A stretch of 64,000 nt of DNA, taken from contig CANQDR010000005.1 in the NCBI GenBank assembly GCA_947593615.1, forward strand, positions 23,696 through 87,695. Reading direction: 5' to 3'. The DNA comes from an uncultured Clostridia bacterium (GTDB taxonomy: Bacteria; Bacillota; Clostridia; Oscillospirales; Acutalibacteraceae). Positions 1 to 8,816 of this stretch are shown piece by piece (positions within the stretch are counted from its first letter, which is position 1; each line of letters begins with the position of its first letter). The position numbers and the translations under genes were made by a program. Below the pieces are notes generated by a model. It ran no database searches and had not been told where the DNA came from. It saw only the letters and a program-made list of their open reading frames with translations.

Positions 1-1
1 T

Positions 2-355
2 ATAGGAATAATAGAAACAATTGATAAAAAAGTAAAAACTATAAAAATTAATTTCTATGACAAAACTGCTGTCTATACATATGATTATGCCTCGGATCTT
101 GACTTTGCCTACGCAGTTACGGTTCACAAAAGCCAGGGCAATGAGTTTGACGCCGTAATTATCCCTATGTTTTCTGGGCCTCCGCAGCTTTACTACAGAA
201 ATCTGCTTTACACAGCGGTAACAAGAGCAAAGAAAACTCTGATTCTTGTGGGCAATCCGCAGACAGTTGAATATATGGTAAACAACAACCGCCGTACCAA
301 AAGATACAGCGGACTAAAAGAATTTTTATTACGTGATGATGACGGACTTTATTAA
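2..355 (+). CDS. recD2: ATP-dependent RecD2-like DNA helicase, C-terminal part
   Basis: This is the 3' end of a superfamily 1B helicase gene cut by the window edge; the frame is open from base 2, upstream of the listed ORF start. Visible are the helicase motif TVHKSQGNEFDAVI, with the HKSQG core typical of RecD/TraA helicases, and the downstream motif YTAVTRAKK, which normally contacts ATP and DNA near the end of these proteins. The usual role is 5'-3' unwinding in DNA repair. The stop overlaps the start of comF, so the two are probably translationally coupled. RecD2 (YrrC) fits better than RecD of RecBCD because Clostridia generally carry the stand-alone form, but the N-terminus that would prove it is outside the window. 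Confidence 0.85.
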   Translation: MGIIETIDKKVKTIKINFYDKTAVYTYDYASDLDFAYAVTVHKSQGNEFDAVIIPMFSGPPQLYYRNLLYTAVTRAKKTLILVGNPQTVEYMVNNNRRTKRYSGLKEFLLRDDDGLY

Positions 356-1001
356 AAAAATTATAAACGCAGTATATGACTGTCTGTTTCCCGTCAGATG
401 TCCCTACTGCGGAAAGGTAATCAATAAAAACGATTATGCCTGTACTGACTGCAAAAAGTTGTTTCCCGAAAAGTCAATTGAAAGATATGCCGTCGGCGGA
501 TATAAATGCGTATCACCCTTTCCATACAGCGGAATTTTCAGCAAGGCAGTAAAAAAATTCAAATTCGGCAACTGCGGCGGATATTCAAAACAGCTGTCAT
601 TTATGGTGGTACAAAGCATACTGCAAACATATAATATTTCAGAAATTGATGTTGTTACCTGTGTTCCCATGCACAAAAAATCACTGAAAAAACGCGGATA
701 CAATCATTCTCAACTTCTTGCAAAGGAATGTGCGCAAATAATGAATATTCCGTATGCAGATTTGCTTAAAAAAACACGTGAAAATAAAGCTCAACATAGT
801 ATAAAAGCCAACAAACGAGCCGATAATGTCAAGGGTGTTTATGAAATAATCAGTAAAGATTCAGTCAAAAACAAAAATATTCTGCTCATTGATGACATAA
901 TAACAACGGGAAACACTTTAGGCGAATGTTCAAGAATACTGACTCAACACGGCTGTAAAGCAGTAAACTGCGCTGTGTTATGCAGTGTTGATTCACACTA
1001 A
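333..1001 (+). CDS. comFC: ComF family protein (phosphoribosyltransferase fold)
   Basis: The 222-residue protein has the layout of the ComFC/GntX family. An N-terminal zinc ribbon has two Cys pairs (CPYCG near residue 22 and CTDC near residue 36). A C-terminal type I phosphoribosyltransferase domain carries the PRPP loop NILLIDDIITTGNT near residue 185. In competent bacteria ComFC helps handle incoming single-stranded DNA; in non-competent Clostridia the role is less clear. The start is GTG at 333 or ATG at 336. Either overlaps the helicase stop and neither has a strong Shine-Dalgarno, which suggests coupling to the upstream gene. Confidence 0.85.
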   Translation: MMMTDFIKKIINAVYDCLFPVRCPYCGKVINKNDYACTDCKKLFPEKSIERYAVGGYKCVSPFPYSGIFSKAVKKFKFGNCGGYSKQLSFMVVQSILQTYNISEIDVVTCVPMHKKSLKKRGYNHSQLLAKECAQIMNIPYADLLKKTRENKAQHSIKANKRADNVKGVYEIISKDSVKNKNILLIDDIITTGNTLGECSRILTQHGCKAVNCAVLCSVDSH

Positions 1002-1008
1002 TATATTC

Positions 1009-1037
1009 TTGAAATATGTATTATATTGTAATATAAT
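1009..1037 (+). promoter_or_regulatory. Sigma-A type promoter for the mreB-like gene
   Basis: TTGAAA at 1009-1014 and TATAAT at 1032-1037 are separated by exactly 17 bases, 34 bases upstream of the mreB start. This is a near-consensus vegetative promoter and separates mreB transcription from recD2-comF. Confidence 0.7.
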
Positions 1038-1070
1038 ACACTTAATTAATATTAACAATGGAGCGATTTT

Positions 1071-2087
1071 ATGGATATTGCAATTGACCTCGGCTCGGAC
1101 AGAACAAGGGTCTTTATAGAAAACAAAGGCAAAGTGCTTGATGAAGCAAGCGTTGTGACCTATGACATTGACACAGGTGAAATATATTCCGTAGGCGATA
1201 AAGCATATGCAATGATTGGCAAAACGCCGGTAGGAGTAAAAGCAGTTCATCCTCTTGACAGCGGAGTGATTGCAGAGTCCGACCTTGTGGAGGATATGGT
1301 TTCGATTCTGCTTAAAGAGGTGTGTTCGGCAAAGGTAGTAATGCCGAGAGTAGTTACGTCTATTCCCTGCGATGTTACCGAGGTTGAGAAACGCGCTGTA
1401 GTCAATGCAGTAAGCTCATTTGGAGTAAGACGAGTTTATTTGATTGAAAGTCCCAAGGCGGCGGCTATGGGGTGCGGAATTGATATTACAGGCGCGCACG
1501 GAGTAATGATTGCAGACATAGGAAGCGGAACCGCCGACATTGCAGTTTTGTCGCTGGGCGGAATATCAATTTCAAAGAGCATTAAACACGCAGGCTGTGC
1601 TATGGATGAAGAGATCATAAAATACATCAGAAAGCAGTATAACCTGATTATAGGCACAAATATGGCAGAAAGCTGTAAGAAAGCAGTGGGCTGTGTAAAA
1701 GTGCCCGCCGAGCCAAAAACATTCAGAGTAAAAGGCAGAGACGCTGTAAGCGGACTGCCCAGATTTGTTGAAGTAGGTTCAGAAGAAATAAAAAATGCAA
1801 TTGAAGAAATCTCAATGGAAATAGTAAATGCAATTAAAGATGTGCTTGAAAAAACTCCGCCGGAACTTATCGGAGACATATATACCGACGGAATAATTTT
1901 GACGGGCGGTCTTGCAAAGCTTACAGGCTTTGCAAAGCTTGTAAGCGAAGCAACAAAGCTGAGGGTTCGTGTGCACAAATCTGCTGAGGACTGCGTAATA
2001 ATGGGGTGCGGCAAGGCGATAAAATATATCGGTGAAACCGAAAAAGTTCAGTCAAGCGGCATATCACCTCTGCTTGCGGCATTTTGA
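1071..2087 (+). CDS. mreB: MreB/Mbl-family rod shape actin homologue
   Basis: The 338-residue length is that of MreB. Actin-fold nucleotide-binding motifs are in order: phosphate 1 IDLGSDRTRVFI at the N-terminus, phosphate 2 ADIGSGTADIAVLSLGGI near residue 147, and the adenosine motif GIILTGGLAKLTGF near residue 278. MreB polymerises under the membrane and guides lateral wall synthesis. The gene has its own promoter and a good ribosome site (ATGGAGCG). It is not next to mreCD, so it could be an Mbl or MreBH paralogue; the family call is firm, the exact paralogue is not. A GC-rich hairpin at 2102-2121 follows the gene. Confidence 0.85.
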   Translation: MDIAIDLGSDRTRVFIENKGKVLDEASVVTYDIDTGEIYSVGDKAYAMIGKTPVGVKAVHPLDSGVIAESDLVEDMVSILLKEVCSAKVVMPRVVTSIPCDVTEVEKRAVVNAVSSFGVRRVYLIESPKAAAMGCGIDITGAHGVMIADIGSGTADIAVLSLGGISISKSIKHAGCAMDEEIIKYIRKQYNLIIGTNMAESCKKAVGCVKVPAEPKTFRVKGRDAVSGLPRFVEVGSEEIKNAIEEISMEIVNAIKDVLEKTPPELIGDIYTDGIILTGGLAKLTGFAKLVSEATKLRVRVHKSAEDCVIMGCGKAIKYIGETEKVQSSGISPLLAAF

Positions 2088-2101
2088 TAAAATTCATTAA
2101 A

Positions 2102-2121
2102 AGCGGCGGAATGACGCCGCT
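2102..2121 (+). terminator. Hairpin after the mreB gene
   Basis: AGCGGCG and CGCCGCT form a perfect 7-bp stem with a 6-base loop 15 bases after the mreB stop. It lacks a clear U-tract, so it could stabilise the 3' end or act together with the two hairpins just downstream. Confidence 0.5.
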
Positions 2122-2306
2122 CACAATTCGGGCAGGCGGTGTGTCAAATCAGATGTCTTTTTACCCAAATATCGCTGACCAGTTTCCTATACAACAAAAT
2201 GAAAACCCCGATATACCAACTAAAAAGGTTATCGGGGCTTTTCAATGCATAAGAAAAACGCCTGTGCATAAAGCACAGGCGTTTTTAAAGAAAGAAGAAA
2301 AATTAT
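2119..2306. repeat. Intergenic repeat element, copy A, with two terminator hairpins
   Basis: This segment of about 188 bases recurs nearly identically at 5682-5870, and its right half recurs at 8657-8720. It contains two stem-loops: CCCCGATA (2206-2213) with TATCGGGG (2230-2237), and CGCCTGTGC with GCACAGGCG around 2259-2281, the latter flanked by A- and T-tracts so that it can terminate on both strands. It lies between converging genes, mreB on plus and the LRR-dockerin gene on minus, and probably ends both transcripts. Confidence 0.8.
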
Positions 2307-2400
2307 GAAAAGCAATATTAAGTCATAAGCGTTAATCAATTAATAATTAAATAACTAATAAAATATCTATAATTCATAAATATATAGAAATTTCAATTAA

Positions 2401-5025
2401 TTAGCTTATAATTTCTCCAGTTTCAGGGTTATAAACTCCCCAACTGCCAGTATAATGATTCTTATTATCTAACGTCGTACTTGCAATAAATATATTTTTA
2501 CCGGCTTCTGTTGCCAAATCACCGGTTTGTCGAGCGCCGTTCCAGCAACTTTCATCCGTACCATTTGGTATATCTTGACTTACAAAAAGGAAGCCCTGAA
2601 TACCGTCTACAGGTAATTCTTCATAAATTGTAATTGACCAAATGTCGTTTCCTTCAAACTCCATTGGCAGCGACTCGTTACGAATTCCGGCATATGACCA
2701 ACTGTAGAAATGAACTTGCGACCACTGAGTCTTACTATTATCAAAATAAATGGTTCTTTCTGTCTCATCATCACCCAAAGCCGGGTCATAAGTTGTGTAA
2801 GAACCTACTCCGTCAGCGACTACTTTAAAGCAGTTAGCATCGCCTCTGTCTGCAAGATTTTGCCATACGTTCAAAATATAAGTATCAGGATGATCATCAC
2901 TATATACTTGGCCTGTCTCCTTAAAATCAGCCAATGAAGTACGGAAGTCTTCTTCTGATACCTCTATTTTTTCATCTTCTTTTCCGCGTTGATACAGAGG
3001 TGTTCTGAAGAATGATATATTTGTCCAGTCATCCGGCAAATTATCAGTATAGTATACTCCGGTATCTTCATCATAATTATCAAAACAAATAACTGCATCC
3101 GTCGCATTATTATATATCCATATTTTTGCGCCGTACTCATTAAGCCATTTTACATAATTCGGCATGTAGAATCTGTTTGCGGGAGGCTCTGTAGGCGTTG
3201 GAGGATTTGTAGGCTGAGGCTTATCAGGAAGCGGCTTTTTGGCTGTTACACCTGTATGGTTACCTTCTTCGATTTGATCTACAATATATTTCTGAACTAA
3301 TGTTGCGTCTATAACAGTGATTCTTTCGTCTTCATTAACATCGGCTGCAACATAAGGTACACCTTCTAAAACGGATAAGTTTACTATGTGTGCCTGTATA
3401 GCTGTTGCGTCCTGAACGCTGATGCGTCCGTCGCCGTTTGTATCTCCTATAAGCACATCTACATACTCAGATGCTGATGACGGTTCAGTTCCATTAGTCG
3501 TTGCAGTTGTTTCATCACCGGCTTCAACCAAACCAGCTATTGCATCTTCAAGAGTTTTACAAGCACTATCAATGTCTGCTTGTTTCGAATTTTTGTTGTT
3601 AAGCGTTCTCTTTGCGTCAGTCGTAGCAGACTTAAGTGTTGCATATGAAGCAGCGGTATACTTACTTTCATTTTTCAGTAACTCATCTGCTTTATCAATT
3701 GTTTCCTGTAATTTTGCTGTGTCCAGATTAATTATACGGAAAGTGTGTCCAACCTCATTTGCATACGCTTCAGTTGTGCTGCCTTCGTAACCGTATAATT
3801 TAACAACTGAGGAACCTTGGCCCTCGCTAAAGACACCAAAAATTTCTTTTCCACGATCGTCGCCAAAGACTACATCCTTGGATTCTACATAAATCATTCC
3901 CAAGCCGTTTCTTTGGTAAAAAGCGCGATAAGCTATATTTTTTAAAGAGGCCGGAAGATGAATTTCACCTAAAGTATCTCCTCCCTGACCCGCTGTTAAT
4001 GCAAATGCTTCACTTGCTATGGAGGTTAGCTGGCTTTCTTCTTCAAAAGTAACACTTTTTAAATAACGGCAATCAAAAAATGCTTTACTACCTATTGTTC
4101 TTACCGATGCCGGAATTGTTAGATTATTTATTCTTAAACCGCTAAAAGCATTGTCGGCAATAGCTATAACCGGTCTGCCGTTAATCTCTGATGATATTTC
4201 AACATCTTCCATAGAGGTATAGCCGTCTTTTAATCCTGTGATTACAACTGCTTCACCATCGTCGCCGTTCTGGATAACCTGCCATTTAAAAATAGACATA
4301 TCCGGTTCTGTAGGTTCTGCAGTAGTTGACGTTGTCGGTTCGTCGGGAGTTGCAGGTGTCATTACCTCACTCTTAAAACCTTTTTCAGTTACGTAATTTT
4401 CTACAGAAGAGCCTTGATAATAATGAAAAATTATATCAGTATTAATCTTCGCGCCAAAAGCCGTACCCGTAAAATTCGGTGAACCGTAACAATAAACATC
4501 TGCCAAAGCTGCACAACCGTTAAAGGCTAATGCTAATACTTTTGCATCACTATTAAAAGTTATTTTAGTCAAAGCTGAACAACCGTTAAATGCCGTAGCA
4601 CTAATTTGCGTTAATGTTGCAGGAAAATTAATTTCAATCAGTCCTGTGCATTTCGCAAATGCAGAACTATTTATATTTAATAATCCACTGTTTAATGTTA
4701 TTGAATTAATTGTTGTTTTATCTGAAAACGCTGAAGCTCCTATTTCTTCAACGGTATATTCAACTTCATCATTTTTAACTGTACTCGGAATGTTTACGGA
4801 ATCACTATCTCCTGTATAACCCGTTACTCTAACGGCATTCCCAAGTAAAGATTCTCTTATAACTACATATTGTAAACCTTGTTCATCAGAAAATGAACTA
4901 CCTTCAGCAGCAGAAGCTGACATTGGCACAATAGTAAAAATTCCCATCAGCATAGCAGCTACAAGCAGAAAACTCAGAAGTTTTGTCTTTTGTTGTACTA
5001 TTATTTTCTTATGATTAATTTTCAT
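2401..5025 (-). CDS. Secreted BspA-type LRR / dockerin / CBM26-like protein (module copy 2)
   Basis: From the chosen start (Met17 of the ORF track, 874 residues) the order is: signal peptide ending near SASA; two blocks of BspA-type (LRR_5) repeats with the AF..C..L signature; a helical FIVAR-like segment (KADELL..YTAASY); a type I dockerin with two Ca-binding loops (GDTNGDGRISVQDA, ADVNEDERITVIDA); a Pro/Thr linker; an unassigned module starting RFYMPN; and a C-terminal CBM26-like domain (YFDNSKTQW). Dockerins plug into cohesin scaffolds and CBM26 modules bind starch, so a cell-surface starch-binding role is likely. No catalytic domain is visible. The track start at 5073 has no good ribosome site. 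Met17 has AAGGA upstream at slightly long spacing and matches the start of the paralogue at 8817-11489. The start remains the weakest part of this call. Confidence 0.8.
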   Translation of the reverse strand: MKINHKKIIVQQKTKLLSFLLVAAMLMGIFTIVPMSASAAEGSSFSDEQGLQYVVIRESLLGNAVRVTGYTGDSDSVNIPSTVKNDEVEYTVEEIGASAFSDKTTINSITLNSGLLNINSSAFAKCTGLIEINFPATLTQISATAFNGCSALTKITFNSDAKVLALAFNGCAALADVYCYGSPNFTGTAFGAKINTDIIFHYYQGSSVENYVTEKGFKSEVMTPATPDEPTTSTTAEPTEPDMSIFKWQVIQNGDDGEAVVITGLKDGYTSMEDVEISSEINGRPVIAIADNAFSGLRINNLTIPASVRTIGSKAFFDCRYLKSVTFEEESQLTSIASEAFALTAGQGGDTLGEIHLPASLKNIAYRAFYQRNGLGMIYVESKDVVFGDDRGKEIFGVFSEGQGSSVVKLYGYEGSTTEAYANEVGHTFRIINLDTAKLQETIDKADELLKNESKYTAASYATLKSATTDAKRTLNNKNSKQADIDSACKTLEDAIAGLVEAGDETTATTNGTEPSSASEYVDVLIGDTNGDGRISVQDATAIQAHIVNLSVLEGVPYVAADVNEDERITVIDATLVQKYIVDQIEEGNHTGVTAKKPLPDKPQPTNPPTPTEPPANRFYMPNYVKWLNEYGAKIWIYNNATDAVICFDNYDEDTGVYYTDNLPDDWTNISFFRTPLYQRGKEDEKIEVSEEDFRTSLADFKETGQVYSDDHPDTYILNVWQNLADRGDANCFKVVADGVGSYTTYDPALGDDETERTIYFDNSKTQWSQVHFYSWSYAGIRNESLPMEFEGNDIWSITIYEELPVDGIQGFLFVSQDIPNGTDESCWNGARQTGDLATEAGKNIFIASTTLDNKNHYTGSWGVYNPETGEIIS

Positions 5026-5140
5026 TTTTTTATTCATCCTTTCATTCATTATCATAACTTTCTTTTTTATCATAATTTTCTTGTATCATAATTTTAATCT
5101 TTTTTGTTTTTAACGCTTTTATGACGTTTTTTATAACTTT

Positions 5141-5182
5141 CTATTCATTCATTCTTTCGTTAACTTTTATGTGTTTTATCAT
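5141..5182 (-). CDS. Possible 13-codon leader peptide upstream of the LRR-dockerin gene
   Basis: The strongest Shine-Dalgarno in this leader (GGAAAGGGGAGG) precedes ATGATAAAACAC, which reads MIKHIKVNERMNE and then TAG. The sequence resembles the N-terminal track residues of the downstream gene (MIKKKVMIMNERMNKK), so this is either a leader peptide or a broken duplicate of the original start. It is too short for the ORF track. Confidence 0.35.
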   Translation of the reverse strand: MIKHIKVNERMNE

Positions 5183-5551
5183 AATTTTCCTCCCCTTTCC
5201 GTATTATTTATAACATCTAACAACTTTTATCATACAAAACGATAAATTTGTTAGTAATCATATGAAATCTGCTCTTTCTATGCAGTAATGCACTACTCTC
5301 CTTTTCGATAAAGATTGAGACATTACTACAGTTGTGTTATATTCAATTTTCAAGGTTCTGTAAAGTATTTTTATCTTACTTCCTATTTGAGAATTTATTT
5401 TATGTATATAAAAAATTTTAACTATTTTCTGTATTGAGCCCTCCGGTATCAAATTATAATTTTGCAATATTAGGTATAAAATATAGTGTATTGTTACGTT
5501 TTATAACATTATTATACTATATTATTTATGCAAAATTACCACTTTATTTGC
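5183..5551 (-). other. Long AT-rich 5' leader without a recognisable gene
   Basis: This stretch lies between the consensus promoter at 5552-5580 and the short leader ORF, giving an untranslated leader of roughly 360 bases (about 520 to the main start). A 69-codon ORF on the same strand (5258-5467) starts at a TTG with no ribosome site, and I see no protein family in it. I could not identify a known riboswitch. Confidence 0.4.
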
Positions 5552-5580
5552 ATTATAATTCTATATAAGGTATTTGTCAA
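5552..5580 (-). promoter_or_regulatory. Perfect-consensus sigma-A promoter for the LRR-dockerin gene
   Basis: Read on the minus strand, TTGACA (5575-5580) and TATAAT (5552-5557) are 17 bases apart, an exact vegetative consensus. It drives leftward transcription towards the LRR-dockerin gene. Confidence 0.75.
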
Positions 5581-5681
5581 TGATTTTTTTGGCATTTTAA
5601 ACTATTTTGCGTAATTTTTTATATATCCTACAATTTTTATGTCCCAAAATATCAATATTGCACAAAAATTGACACAATGCT

Positions 5682-5870
5682 GCTCACAATTCAGGCAGGC
5701 GGTGTGTCAAATCAGATGTATTTTTACCCGAGTATCGCTGTCCAGTTTCCTATACAACAAAATGAAAACCCCGATATACCAACTAAAAAGGTATTATCGG
5801 GGGCTTTTCAATTCATAGGAAAAACGCCTGTGCTTTATGCACAGGCGTTTTAAAGAAAGAAGAAAATTAT
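5682..5870. repeat. Intergenic repeat element, copy B, with two terminator hairpins
   Basis: Near-identical to 2119-2306. It has the same CCCCGATA..TATCGGGG and GCCTGTGC..GCACAGGC stems, differing by a few substitutions and a small insertion in the first loop. It sits directly after the stop of the three-repeat starch-binding gene on the minus strand and is probably its terminator. Confidence 0.8.
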
Positions 5871-5925
5871 AATTACAAATTGATAAATAAGCTCTTCTCA
5901 TATTTTATTTTAAAAGCAAAGGCGT

Positions 5926-8577
5926 TTAAATTGTCAAAACATACGTTACTTCTTCACCGGCGGAAATCAGCGGCTCCTGGTTTGGAAGAACATTACCCTC
6001 TTCATCTCTTATTATAAACTTTCTGGCTGTATTCCAGTTATTATACGTTGTAAAAATAACCTTAGCAGAACCATTGATGCTGTAAGTATATACTTCTTCA
6101 TCTGCATCATAGGTCATTTTGTTAAATGATGTTCCAACTCTGTCTCCGCCAAAGGTATATACATAGATGTCACCTGTGTAATCTTTAGCAGTAACAGTAA
6201 TTACAGCGTGTGGCTTCTTTGTATAAGTATAAGTCTTTGAAACATCACCGAGAGTAACTGTAAGTGTTGTTGTTTCTGTAAAAATAAATGAATGAGAACC
6301 GGTAAATGCTACAGGTTCTTCTTCATTAACCTGATATGTTGCAGTTTCGCCTTCGGGAACATTAAATGCATACACACTTACATTAATTGAGTCAGTAAAG
6401 TCTTTTGAACCGGGAGCTGCCAAAACTTCCGACTGTGGGGGAACGTCTGTGTATGAAAATTCAACACTTGTTACATTACCGTCTGAATCAACTACAGGTG
6501 TGTATGTGTTCATGCCAACTTCAACAGACATATCAGCTGTCTGCTTACCGCTCCAAGTAGTTGAGTTTGTAAAAAGGAAATATTCCGTAAGTTCAATTTC
6601 CCCATTTTGTTCAACATAAGACGGTACATCTACAGGAACAACTACACTGTAGAGATTTTCATGATCTGCAACCGGCTCCATTGTAACAAAGTCACCGAAG
6701 TAGCCGTAGTTCCAAGCGTAAAAGTAAATTTCATCCCACTGTGTATTTGTGTTGTCAAAATAAATGCGCGAACCTGCTTCTATTGCAATATCACCATATA
6801 TCGGCGCCAATGTTAAGATGTATGTTACTTCTTCACCGGCGGAAACCAGCGGCTCCTGGTTTGGAAGCTCATTATAATCCATATCTCTGATTATAAATTT
6901 TTGAGCTGTATTCCAGTTATCAGAAGTTGTAAAAATAACCTGAGCTGAACCATTGATGCTGTAAGTATATACTTCTTCATCTGCATCATATGTCATTTTG
7001 TTAAACGATGCTCCAATTCTGTCGCCGCCAAAAGTATATACATATATGTCACCTGTGTAATCTTTAGCAGTAACAGTAATTACAGCGTCTGACTTCTTAA
7101 TATAAGTATAAGTTTTTGAAATGTCGCCGAGAGTAACTGTAAGTGTTGTTGTATCTGTAAAAGTTAATGAATTATTACCTGTAAATGCTACAGGTTCCTC
7201 TTCATTAACCTGGTATGTTGCAGTTTCACCTTCGGGAACGTTAAATGCGTATACGCTTACAGTTATTGATTTTGTAAAGCTCTTTGAATAGGGAGTTGCC
7301 AAAACTTCGGGCTGTGGGGGAAGGTTTGTATATGATAATTCTACAGATGTTATGTCTCCGCTTGAATTTACCAAAGGAATATATGTGTTCTTTCCTCTTT
7401 CAACCGGCATATTTCCAGTCTGTTTGCCGCTCCAGTTGTTTGAGTTTGTAAAAAGGAAGTATTCAGCGCCTTCCGGCACAACTTTAGGAACAACGACTTT
7501 ATAAATGTTTCTGCGACCGGGAACTTCCTCCATAGGAACGAAGTCGCCGTAGTAACCGTAATTCCATGCGTAGAAATAAACATTATCCCACTGTGTGTTT
7601 GAGTTATTAAAATAAATAACTGAACCCGGTGTAAGAGCAATATAATAAGGCAATTCCAATGTAAAAGTTACGTGTTGACTCGAAGGAACAAGCGGTTCAC
7701 TAAGTACTTTCCCATTTTCATCTTTTATTATAAATTTCTGCTGAGTAACAGAGTCCCAATTATTTTCTGTTGTGAAAATAACTTTGGCGGAACCATTAAT
7801 TCTGTAGGTGTATATTCCGTTACCCCTGTATTCCATTAAATTAAATGATGAACCGACCCTGTCACCGCCAAAGGTATATGCGTAAATATCGCCTCTGTAA
7901 TCACCCGCATTAACGGTAATTACGGCATCATCAACTTTTGTGTAAGTAAAAGTTTTGGAAACACTGCCCGCAGTAACAGTGATTTTGGTTGTTTCTGTAA
8001 CAGTAATTGACGCTGAATCAGTAAATTTTACGGTAGTGGCTCCGTTAATTGAAAATGTAGGAGTTACACCCTTAGGAACATTAAATGCATATACATTAAC
8101 TGTAAGAGGTTCTGTAAACTCCTTTGAATAAGGAGCTGCTGTCACTTCTGTTTCAGCAGGAAGATATGTATAGGATAACTGAACAGATGTTACTCTGCCA
8201 GATTGATTTGTTATAGGAGTGTATGTGTTTTTTTCTGCCTGAACAGTCTGATCCTTTGTCTGCTGACCGCTCCAATCCGTTGAGTTTGTAAACAAAAAGT
8301 ATTCAGCGCCAACAGGTACAGCTTTAGGTACAACGACTTTGTAAAGATTATTTGTACCGCTGACTTTATCCATAGGAACAAAGTCGCCAAAGTAACCGTA
8401 GTTCCAAGCGTAGAAGTAAATATTTTGCCACTTTGTATTTGTGTTATCAAAATAGATAACCGAACCCGCTTCAAATGCAATATTATCCGTCACTGCGGCA
8501 GAAGCAGAAACAGACCCGAAAGTAATTACTGAAAATGCAATTACTGCGGTTAACAACAGAGATATTATTTTTTTCAT
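5926..8577 (-). CDS. Secreted protein with three tandem starch-binding repeats
   Basis: From the start at 8577 (GAGGAGG seven bases upstream; Met7 of the track) the protein has 883 residues: a signal peptide (KKIISLLLTAVIAF..SASA), then three repeats of about 280 residues. Each repeat has a CBM26-like module (YFDNTNTQWDEIYFYAWNYG, ending YFLFTN..WSG), an Fn3/chitobiase-C-like beta module (VYAFNVPEGETATYQVNEEE) and a second beta module (GDIYVYTFGGDRVGTSFN). No catalytic domain, dockerin, LPXTG or SLH anchor is visible, so it is probably a starch-binding protein held at the surface by partners. The second and third repeats are closer to each other and to the single-repeat paralogue at 11575-12585 than the first is, pointing to recent internal duplication. 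Confidence 0.8.
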   Translation of the reverse strand: MKKIISLLLTAVIAFSVITFGSVSASAAVTDNIAFEAGSVIYFDNTNTKWQNIYFYAWNYGYFGDFVPMDKVSGTNNLYKVVVPKAVPVGAEYFLFTNSTDWSGQQTKDQTVQAEKNTYTPITNQSGRVTSVQLSYTYLPAETEVTAAPYSKEFTEPLTVNVYAFNVPKGVTPTFSINGATTVKFTDSASITVTETTKITVTAGSVSKTFTYTKVDDAVITVNAGDYRGDIYAYTFGGDRVGSSFNLMEYRGNGIYTYRINGSAKVIFTTENNWDSVTQQKFIIKDENGKVLSEPLVPSSQHVTFTLELPYYIALTPGSVIYFNNSNTQWDNVYFYAWNYGYYGDFVPMEEVPGRRNIYKVVVPKVVPEGAEYFLFTNSNNWSGKQTGNMPVERGKNTYIPLVNSSGDITSVELSYTNLPPQPEVLATPYSKSFTKSITVSVYAFNVPEGETATYQVNEEEPVAFTGNNSLTFTDTTTLTVTLGDISKTYTYIKKSDAVITVTAKDYTGDIYVYTFGGDRIGASFNKMTYDADEEVYTYSINGSAQVIFTTSDNWNTAQKFIIRDMDYNELPNQEPLVSAGEEVTYILTLAPIYGDIAIEAGSRIYFDNTNTQWDEIYFYAWNYGYFGDFVTMEPVADHENLYSVVVPVDVPSYVEQNGEIELTEYFLFTNSTTWSGKQTADMSVEVGMNTYTPVVDSDGNVTSVEFSYTDVPPQSEVLAAPGSKDFTDSINVSVYAFNVPEGETATYQVNEEEPVAFTGSHSFIFTETTTLTVTLGDVSKTYTYTKKPHAVITVTAKDYTGDIYVYTFGGDRVGTSFNKMTYDADEEVYTYSINGSAKVIFTTYNNWNTARKFIIRDEEGNVLPNQEPLISAGEEVTYVLTI

Positions 8578-8656
8578 AACAAACCTCCTCATCATAATAT
8601 TTTGTCTTATATATTAATATTGCATATTAAATTTATTTTTATATAAATTTAATGTT

Positions 8657-8720
8657 TAGGAAAAACGCCTGTGCATAAAGCACAGGCGTTTTAAAGAAAG
8701 AAGAAAATTATGATAACGAA
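8657..8720. repeat. Intergenic repeat element, copy C (short), terminator hairpin
   Basis: AAAAACGCCTGTGC ATAAA GCACAGGCGTTTT matches the second hairpin of copies A and B, followed by the same GAAAGAAGAAAATTATGA tail. It lies downstream of the second LRR-dockerin gene (minus strand) and upstream of the three-repeat gene, and probably ends the former's transcript. Confidence 0.8.
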
Positions 8721-8816
8721 AATAAGTAATAAGCGTTATTTAACTAATTATTAAAATATCTATTAAATTAAAAAGTTAAGGTAAGGTATGGTATGATATA
8801 TAGAAATTTCAATTAA

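Noticed and set aside
1436-2014. Minus-strand ORF of 192 codons inside mreB
   Set aside because: Antisense shadow of a well-supported gene; Ser/Ile/Pro-rich composition is typical of that.
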